Origin: Parelusimicrobium sp031549165
GTDB taxonomy: Bacteria; Elusimicrobiota; Elusimicrobia; Elusimicrobiales; Elusimicrobiaceae
Reading direction: 5' to 3'
Assembly (NCBI GenBank): GCA_031549165.1
Contig: JAVBQE010000113.1
Span: forward strand, 1 to 16,827
DNA: 16,827 nt
Shown one piece after another: positions 13,418 through 16,827 of this stretch. The number at the start of each line of letters is the position of its first letter. The first letter of the stretch is position 1. The position numbers and the translations under genes were made by a program. The notes under the pieces are model-generated. The model did not search any database. It saw only the letters and a list, made by a program, of their open reading frames with translations, and was not told where the DNA came from.

Positions 13418-14556
13418 AAGTTTTTAATATCCTCATCTGTAATATTTTTTTTCTTACAGGCTAAATCCTTCATAGCGCAGAAATAAATCTCTAACTGTTT
13501 TTCGTCTGCAGATATTTTTAAGTCGGACAGTTTCTTTTTAAAAGCCGTGCGCCCGGAGTGTTTGCCTATCACAATGTCCATGTGCTCCACGCCGACGGAC
13601 TGCGGAGTCATAATCTCATAAGTCTGCGCACACTTAAGCATGCCGTCCTGGTGGATGCCGCTCTCATGCGCAAACGCGTTGCCGCCCACGATGGCTTTGT
13701 TGCGCGGTATAGCAAAGCCGCTTGCGCGTGATACCAGTTTAGCAGTTTGTAAAAGTTTGGCGCTGTCTATATTTGTTTTTAAATTAAAAACGTCTTTGCG
13801 CACGTTTAAGCCCATCACCACTTCTTCTAACGCTGCGCTGCCAGCCCGCTCGCCCAAACCTATCATCGTCACTTCCGCCTGGCGCGCGCCGCCGCGTATG
13901 CCGGCTAAAGTGTTGGCCGTAGCCATGCCCAAATCGTTATGGCAATGCACGGAAAAGATAACTTTCTCTGCGCCTTTAAGGTTTTTTACGCGGGCCATCA
14001 TGTTATGTATATGGCTAAAATGCTCGTCGGGCAGTTGGTAGCCTAAAGTATCCGGCAGGTTGATGGTGGTGGCGCCGGCAAGTATGGCGGCTTCCACGCA
14101 TTTGGTAAGGTAGTCATAGTCTGAGCGCGTGGAGTCCTCGGCGGACCACTCCACATCGTCCGTAAATTTGCGCGCCATGAGGACGGACTGTTTTACTATG
14201 CCCAACACTTCCTCACGCGTGGAGCGCAGCTTGTGTTTTATATGTATATCGCTGGTGGAGATGAAGAGGTGTATGCGTTTGTTGTTGGTAAGTTTTAAAC
14301 TTTCGGCCGCCACTTCTATATCTTTGTCCATGGAGCGCGCTAAAGCGCAGGTTTTGGCGTGTTTTAATTGTTTGGAGATTGCCTGCACGCTCTCAAAGTC
14401 TTCTTTAGACGACATGGGAAAGCCCGCTTCTATAATGTCCACGCCCATAGCGTCCAGCGCGCGGGCCACTTCCATCTTTTCCGCCGCCGTCATAGTCGCG
14501 CCGGGGGACTGTTCGCCGTCTCTTAAAGTAGTGTCAAATATTATTAATTTTTCCAT
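13408..14556 (-). CDS. leuA: 2-isopropylmalate synthase lacking the regulatory domain
   Basis: It condenses 2-oxoisovalerate and acetyl-CoA to 2-isopropylmalate, the first committed step of leucine synthesis. The TIM-barrel part is complete: FDTTLRDGEQSPG at 7-19 (Arg12, Asp13), metal-binding HCHNDLG at 204-210, GLGERAGSAALEEV, and the subdomain motif SGIHQDGMLK. It closely follows the E. coli-type pattern through residue 375. The protein ends at 382 residues, whereas feedback-regulated LeuA is about 500-520. The missing part is the C-terminal leucine-binding domain. LeuC begins 10 bases before the stop, so the short end is not a recent frameshift. Homocitrate or citramalate synthase is possible in principle, but the leu operon argues for LeuA. 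An AGAGG site precedes the ATG, inside a small hairpin. Confidence 0.93.
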   Translation of the reverse strand: MEKLIIFDTTLRDGEQSPGATMTAAEKMEVARALDAMGVDIIEAGFPMSSKEDFESVQAISKQLKHAKTCALARSMDKDIEVAAESLKLTNNKRIHLFISTSDIHIKHKLRSTREEVLGIVKQSVLMARKFTDDVEWSAEDSTRSDYDYLTKCVEAAILAGATTINLPDTLGYQLPDEHFSHIHNMMARVKNLKGAEKVIFSVHCHNDLGMATANTLAGIRGGARQAEVTMIGLGERAGSAALEEVVMGLNVRKDVFNLKTNIDSAKLLQTAKLVSRASGFAIPRNKAIVGGNAFAHESGIHQDGMLKCAQTYEIMTPQSVGVEHMDIVIGKHSGRTAFKKKLSDLKISADEKQLEIYFCAMKDLACKKKNITDEDIKNLCR

Positions 14557-14653
14557 ATAAGCCTCTTATAAAAATAAAGTTTAATCACACATAAACTTTT
14601 TTTATGGTGGCGGGCTAAGTGTGATTTTATAAAAGGGTATCTAGCCTGCCACC
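14556..14653 (-). promoter_or_regulatory. Structured leader RNA upstream of leuA
   Basis: Three helices are visible on the minus strand. Helix A pairs GGTGGCAGGCTA (14642-14653, the last codons and stop of the leader frame) with TAGCCCGCCACC (14606-14617), with one A-C mismatch. Helix C pairs AAAGTTTA with TAAACTTT (14592-14599 with 14576-14583) around an 8-base loop. Helix B would pair AATCACAC (14619-14626, in the loop of A) with GTGTGATT (14583-14590, loop of C). It could form as a kissing-loop or pseudoknot contact, or as an alternative to both. A fourth hairpin, TATAAG-AGG-CTTATA (14556-14570), holds the leuA Shine-Dalgarno site in its loop. Hairpin C is followed by a T-rich stretch but is too AT-rich to be a sure terminator. 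Confidence 0.65.
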
Positions 14654-14757
14654 GAGGTAATAAGGACGAGGCTGAGAAGAAGGACATTATAGCAAAACAA
14701 ACCCAACGCCACGGGGGCGCTTAAAGGAAAGGATGAATGGTTTGTTTTATTCTGCAT
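14641..14757 (-). CDS. Leucine-operon leader peptide, 38 residues, leaderless
   Basis: The frame starts at an ATG at 14757 and ends at TAG at 14641, 85 bases before leuA. Its second half is rich in branched-chain residues: VLLLSLVLIT at 25-34, with eight Leu, four Val and one Ile over the whole peptide. The preceding TATAAT ends six bases before the ATG, so the transcript probably begins on the AUG; there is no Shine-Dalgarno site. The last four codons and the stop form the 5' arm of a 12-bp helix in the leader RNA, so a ribosome that reaches the stop would open that helix while one stalled on Leu codons would not. This matches the logic of leu or ilv attenuation leaders. A membrane micropeptide is an alternative, because the Leu/Val run is also hydrophobic. 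Confidence 0.65.
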   Translation of the reverse strand: MQNKTNHSSFPLSAPVALGLFCYNVLLLSLVLITSVAG

Positions 14758-14763
14758 ATAAAT

Positions 14764-14792
14764 ATTATATTAAAAAATTATTAATCCGGCAA
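14764..14792 (-). promoter_or_regulatory. Promoter of the leucine operon
   Basis: TTGCCG (14787-14792), a 17-base spacer and a perfect TATAAT (14764-14769), then six bases to the leader ATG. The -35 box lies in the last codons of the upstream pilin-like gene. Confidence 0.65.
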
Positions 14793-15275
14793 TTTGTAAT
14801 AGAAGCCGCCGCTTACCGGGCCCCACATTTCGCCGTACATTTCTTCGCACAGCGGCGCGTGCTCATTAGTGTAAGCAAAGCAGCCGCGCGGGCCTTTGCC
14901 CTGGTGCTCGGCGTTGGCATACCAGTATTCTAAGTAAAATTTGTTGCCAGGCTGGCGGTCTGCCACTACGCTTTCGTCTTTGAAATGGTAGATAAAATTG
15001 TTTGTTACTATAGGCTGGTCCGCTGCGTCCCAGGCTTTGGAGGTGTCTAAGGTACCGTCTATACCGATGTCTAAACCTGCGTCTCCTGGCACGTAGCGCT
15101 GGCTTTGCAGAAGCGAGCGCTCCTGCGCGTCCATGACAGCTTTTAAATTTATCCACGCCTCCGAGCAACGCGCACGCTCTATATTTCTTGTATACATAGG
15201 CAGTGAAACGGCGGCTAATATGCCGATTATTAATACCACAACTAGAAGTTCAATAAGTGTAAACCCGTTTTTCAT
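14781..15275 (-). CDS. Type IV pilin-like protein (prepilin N-terminus)
   Basis: A pilin or pseudopilin exported and processed by prepilin peptidase. The 164-residue protein begins MKNG-FTLIEL, with the peptidase cut expected after Gly4, mature Phe1 and the conserved Glu5. An unbroken hydrophobic helix runs to about residue 27. The body carries Cys37, Cys132 and Cys143; the last pair could close a disulfide loop near the C-terminus, as in many pilins. The start at 15275 was chosen because it is the prepilin start; the open frame continues upstream for 22 residues with no pilin features. A TATACT box ends seven bases before the ATG, so the transcript is leaderless or nearly so. No pilus assembly gene is nearby; Elusimicrobiota genomes often carry many such isolated pilin-like genes. 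Confidence 0.9.
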   Translation of the reverse strand: MKNGFTLIELLVVVLIIGILAAVSLPMYTRNIERARCSEAWINLKAVMDAQERSLLQSQRYVPGDAGLDIGIDGTLDTSKAWDAADQPIVTNNFIYHFKDESVVADRQPGNKFYLEYWYANAEHQGKGPRGCFAYTNEHAPLCEEMYGEMWGPVSGGFYYKLPD

Positions 15276-15282
15276 AATTTCC

Positions 15283-15288
15283 AGTATA
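15283..15288 (-). promoter_or_regulatory. -10 box of the pilin-like gene
   Basis: TATACT, preceded by TTTTG, ends seven bases before the ATG at 15275. No good -35 box was found. The promoter is divergent from that of folD, with the two -10 boxes only about 13 bases apart. Confidence 0.45.
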
Positions 15289-15301
15289 CAAAATATTTTT
15301 G

Positions 15302-15307
15302 TATTAT
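15302..15307 (+). promoter_or_regulatory. -10 box of folD
   Basis: TATTAT, preceded by TTTTTG, ends six bases before the ATG at 15314. No convincing -35 box was seen. The position predicts a transcript starting on the AUG. Confidence 0.45.
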
Positions 15308-15313
15308 ATAAAG

Positions 15314-16210
15314 ATGAAGAAAATATTAGAAGGTAAAACACTTGCCGCAGAGATTAGAAACACACTCGGTGCGCGCGCAGCGGCAGCCGCCGCAGCTTTG
15401 GGCCGCCCGTTAAAAATTACCGGCATAGGCTGGGCCGGGGACGGCGCAGGCTACGCCTCCTATGTCTATCTTAAAAAGGAAATGGAAGCCGCCGCCAAAA
15501 CTGGCGTTTCCACCGAAATTTTTGATATTACCGAAAATACCACCGCCGCTGATTTTTTGGAATTGGTTAAAAACATTTCCTCAGACGAGTGCGTGGACGC
15601 AATTTTAATTCCGCGCCCGCTGCCTAAACATTTAGACGTTCCCGTTATTTGGGAAAACCTGTCCGCCGAAAAAGATATAGACGGCGCAGCCACATTAAAC
15701 ATGGGCAGACTTTTTGAATGCAAAAACTGGACAGATGTTAAAAACATGTCCGGCTTTGTGCCGTGCACGGCGCTCGCCGTTATGCGCCTCCTGGAATTTC
15801 ACAAAATAGATTTAAGTGGCAAGGAAGTTGCCGTTATAGGCCGCTCGGCCATCGTGGGCCGCCCGCTTGCGCACATGGTTGTGTGTAAGGACGCTAGCGT
15901 TACCATCTGCCATTCCAGAACAGTTGATTTGCCCAAAGTTTTAAACCGCGCGGACATTGTAATTTCCGCTATCGGCAAAGCGCGCTTTGTTAAAGAAAAT
16001 ATGGTGCGCCCCGGCGCTATCGTCATAGATGTGGGCACTAACCAGGACGAGAACGGCGTATTCTGCGGAGATGTGGACTTTGACGCCGTTATCCGGAAGG
16101 CCGACACTACCCCTGTGCCCGGCGGCGTGGGGCCCGTTACGCTTGCGTGCCTTCTTGAAAATATAGTACTATCTGCTGAAAGACGTGTTAATTTGAAACT
16201 TAAGGATTAG
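15314..16210 (+). CDS. folD: FolD-type methylene-tetrahydrofolate dehydrogenase, altered active site
   Basis: The FolD family interconverts 5,10-methylene-THF and 10-formyl-THF by a dehydrogenase and a cyclohydrolase step. The 298-residue protein has the family landmarks: EKDIDG at 119-124, the nucleotide motif GRSAIVGRPLAHM at 176-188, HSRT, VRPGAIVIDVGTN and PVPGGVGPVT near the end. Two catalytic positions look changed. The usual S-x-x-Y-x-x-x-K reads SYVYLKKE, putting Glu at the Lys place with Lys one and two residues earlier. The usual LVQLPLP reads LIPRPLP, replacing the catalytic Gln by Pro. The start at 15314 (MKKILEGKTLA) was chosen by family alignment over 15299. It is co-transcribed with the lipoprotein gene two bases downstream. 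The fold is certain; cyclohydrolase activity is in doubt. Confidence 0.9.
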   Translation: MKKILEGKTLAAEIRNTLGARAAAAAAALGRPLKITGIGWAGDGAGYASYVYLKKEMEAAAKTGVSTEIFDITENTTAADFLELVKNISSDECVDAILIPRPLPKHLDVPVIWENLSAEKDIDGAATLNMGRLFECKNWTDVKNMSGFVPCTALAVMRLLEFHKIDLSGKEVAVIGRSAIVGRPLAHMVVCKDASVTICHSRTVDLPKVLNRADIVISAIGKARFVKENMVRPGAIVIDVGTNQDENGVFCGDVDFDAVIRKADTTPVPGGVGPVTLACLLENIVLSAERRVNLKLKD

Positions 16211-16212
16211 AT

Positions 16213-16614
16213 ATGAAAAAGATTCTTCTTTTAGTATTTGTCTTAACTGCATTTTTAGGCGCGTGCCGCTCAACTTCCACAACCGAGGACTCGCAGCCTT
16301 CAAAGCGTTTATATATAGAAGACGGCGAGTATGACGGCGACGCAGCCGCTGACATCCAGCGCGAAAGGCGCGGCGCTCCGCCAGTGGTTGAGAGCAACTA
16401 TATCTTCCGCGTGCTACCCAAAGACACATACTTTTATAATGAAAAAAATATGCCTATGCACGGCGGCGAGGCTGCTACCGCTTCAGACGGAGGAGTGGTG
16501 TCTGCCGAAACGTCGGACTATAAAGAGCCTTATCTTTGGAATAAAGCCAAAAGATATATGGGCAATGAGGTGCACCCCGCTAATACCGGTGGGTCCGGCG
16601 GTTACGAAGAATAA
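16213..16614 (+). CDS. Small lipoprotein of unknown function
   Basis: A 133-residue protein with a lipoprotein signal: Lys2-Lys3, a hydrophobic core, and the lipobox LGAC with Cys18 as the lipidated residue. After Ser-Thr-rich residues the mature part is hydrophilic, rich in Gly, Asp, Glu and Tyr, and probably partly disordered. No domain was recognised. Ser follows Cys at position +2 after Arg (CRST), so there is no Asp+2 retention signal. The gene begins two bases after the folD stop, with its AAGGA ribosome site inside the folD end, so the two are co-transcribed. A link in function is not evident. Confidence 0.85.
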   Translation: MKKILLLVFVLTAFLGACRSTSTTEDSQPSKRLYIEDGEYDGDAAADIQRERRGAPPVVESNYIFRVLPKDTYFYNEKNMPMHGGEAATASDGGVVSAETSDYKEPYLWNKAKRYMGNEVHPANTGGSGGYEE

Positions 16615-16627
16615 TATTTAAACATTT

Positions 16628-16659
16628 AAAAAGCCGCTCCAAATGGGGCGGTTTTTTTT
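16628..16659 (+). terminator. Terminator of folD-lipoprotein operon
   Basis: AAAAAGCCGCTCC pairs with GGGGCGGTTTTT around an AAAT loop, with two G-T wobbles, and runs into eight T. It lies about 13 bases after the lipoprotein stop. Confidence 0.92.
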
Positions 16660-16670
16660 GTTTGTATGGA

Positions 16671-16821
16671 GGACGGAGTACTCAATTGATGGCGGGCTGC
16701 TCCGCGCCCGCGATGTTGGCTCTTCGGCTTTTGCACGATATTGCATTTTTTTGGAGACTAATGTACACCAGTACACTGTCGCTCCAAAGAAAATGCAATC
16801 TCGTGCAAAAGCCTGTGAGCC
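16671..16821 (+). repeat. Stem-loop repeat, copy 4
   Basis: It begins GGACGGAGTACTCA, then has a small hairpin (GCGGGC/GCCCGC) and the long stem at 16718-16821. GGCTC, GGCTTTTG, CACGA, ATTGCATTTT and GGAG pair in order with CTCC, AAAATGCAAT, TCGTG, CAAAAGCC and GAGCC. The apex is TGTAC-ACCA-GTACA and the internal loop keeps ACTAA opposite CTGTCG. The flanks match copy 2 at 5343-5492, but the arm sequence differs and remains complementary. The unit may continue past the window. Confidence 0.88.
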
Positions 16822-16827
16822 GCCTTT

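Noticed and set aside
14571..14660. T-box or known amino-acid riboswitch before leuA
   Set aside because: The conserved T-box sequence and specifier-stem layout are absent. The GGTGGC element belongs to a simple 12-bp helix.
14686..14694. Extended -10 promoter (TGCTATAAT) inside the Leu leader frame
   Set aside because: It has no -35 box at a usable distance and would remove most of the leader peptide. The upstream promoter at 14764-14792 has both boxes. It is kept as a possible second promoter.
15276..15341. 22-residue N-terminal extension of the pilin-like protein
   Set aside because: It overlaps the folD start and both promoters, and would place residues before the prepilin signal that the family lacks.

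Overview
The window looks like a piece of a Gram-negative bacterial chromosome, most likely a gut member of the Elusimicrobiota. This rests on a stand-alone type IV pilin-like protein of a kind common in that phylum, an outer-membrane barrel protein, a lipoprotein and moderate GC. The assignment is inferred from protein style only. No rRNA, tRNA, CRISPR array, transposase or phage gene was seen. Position 1 is a C9G14 homopolymer run that cuts off a gene and looks like a contig-edge artefact.

Layout. Positions 1-4083 (minus strand) hold the threonine operon: promoter, 28-codon leader peptide, intrinsic terminator, hom, thrC, thrB and the start of a further gene. Positions 4098-4314 are a stem-loop repeat. 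Positions 4325-5337 hold rplM-rpsI with promoter, leader and terminator. Positions 5343-5590 hold another stem-loop repeat and three TTCG hairpins. Positions 5595-7334 encode a Na/Pi-cotransporter-like protein with a PhoU-like tail; a divergent promoter region separates it from an autotransporter-type barrel protein (7398-8426). Positions 8415-8771 are a giant nested palindrome of the same stem-loop family. Positions 8778-14792 (minus strand) hold the leucine operon: leader peptide, leuA, leuC, leuD, leuB and two coupled membrane proteins. Then come a pilin-like gene (minus), folD plus a lipoprotein gene (plus), a terminator and a fourth stem-loop repeat at the window end.

How the parts fit. 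The two biosynthetic operons each begin with a short open frame rich in codons for the pathway's end products: Thr/Met/Ile before hom, Leu/Val/Ile before leuA. In both cases a TATAAT box lies exactly six bases before the ATG, so the predicted transcript starts on the AUG. Before hom, the leader is followed by a strong terminator whose 5' arm can pair instead with the end of the leader frame, a classical attenuator layout. Before leuA, the leader's last codons form one arm of a long helix whose loop can pair with the loop of a second hairpin next to leuA. LeuA ends before the leucine-binding regulatory domain, so the leader may be the main leucine sensor.

Across the window, genes that open a transcription unit mostly have a -10 box at leaderless distance and no Shine-Dalgarno (SD) site, whereas most genes inside operons have an SD. 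Two repeat families fill the gaps: a GTCATTGCGAG palindrome (three copies, all at or inside the amino-acid operons) and a larger stem-loop family (four copies) with a conserved core and arms that differ in sequence but stay complementary.
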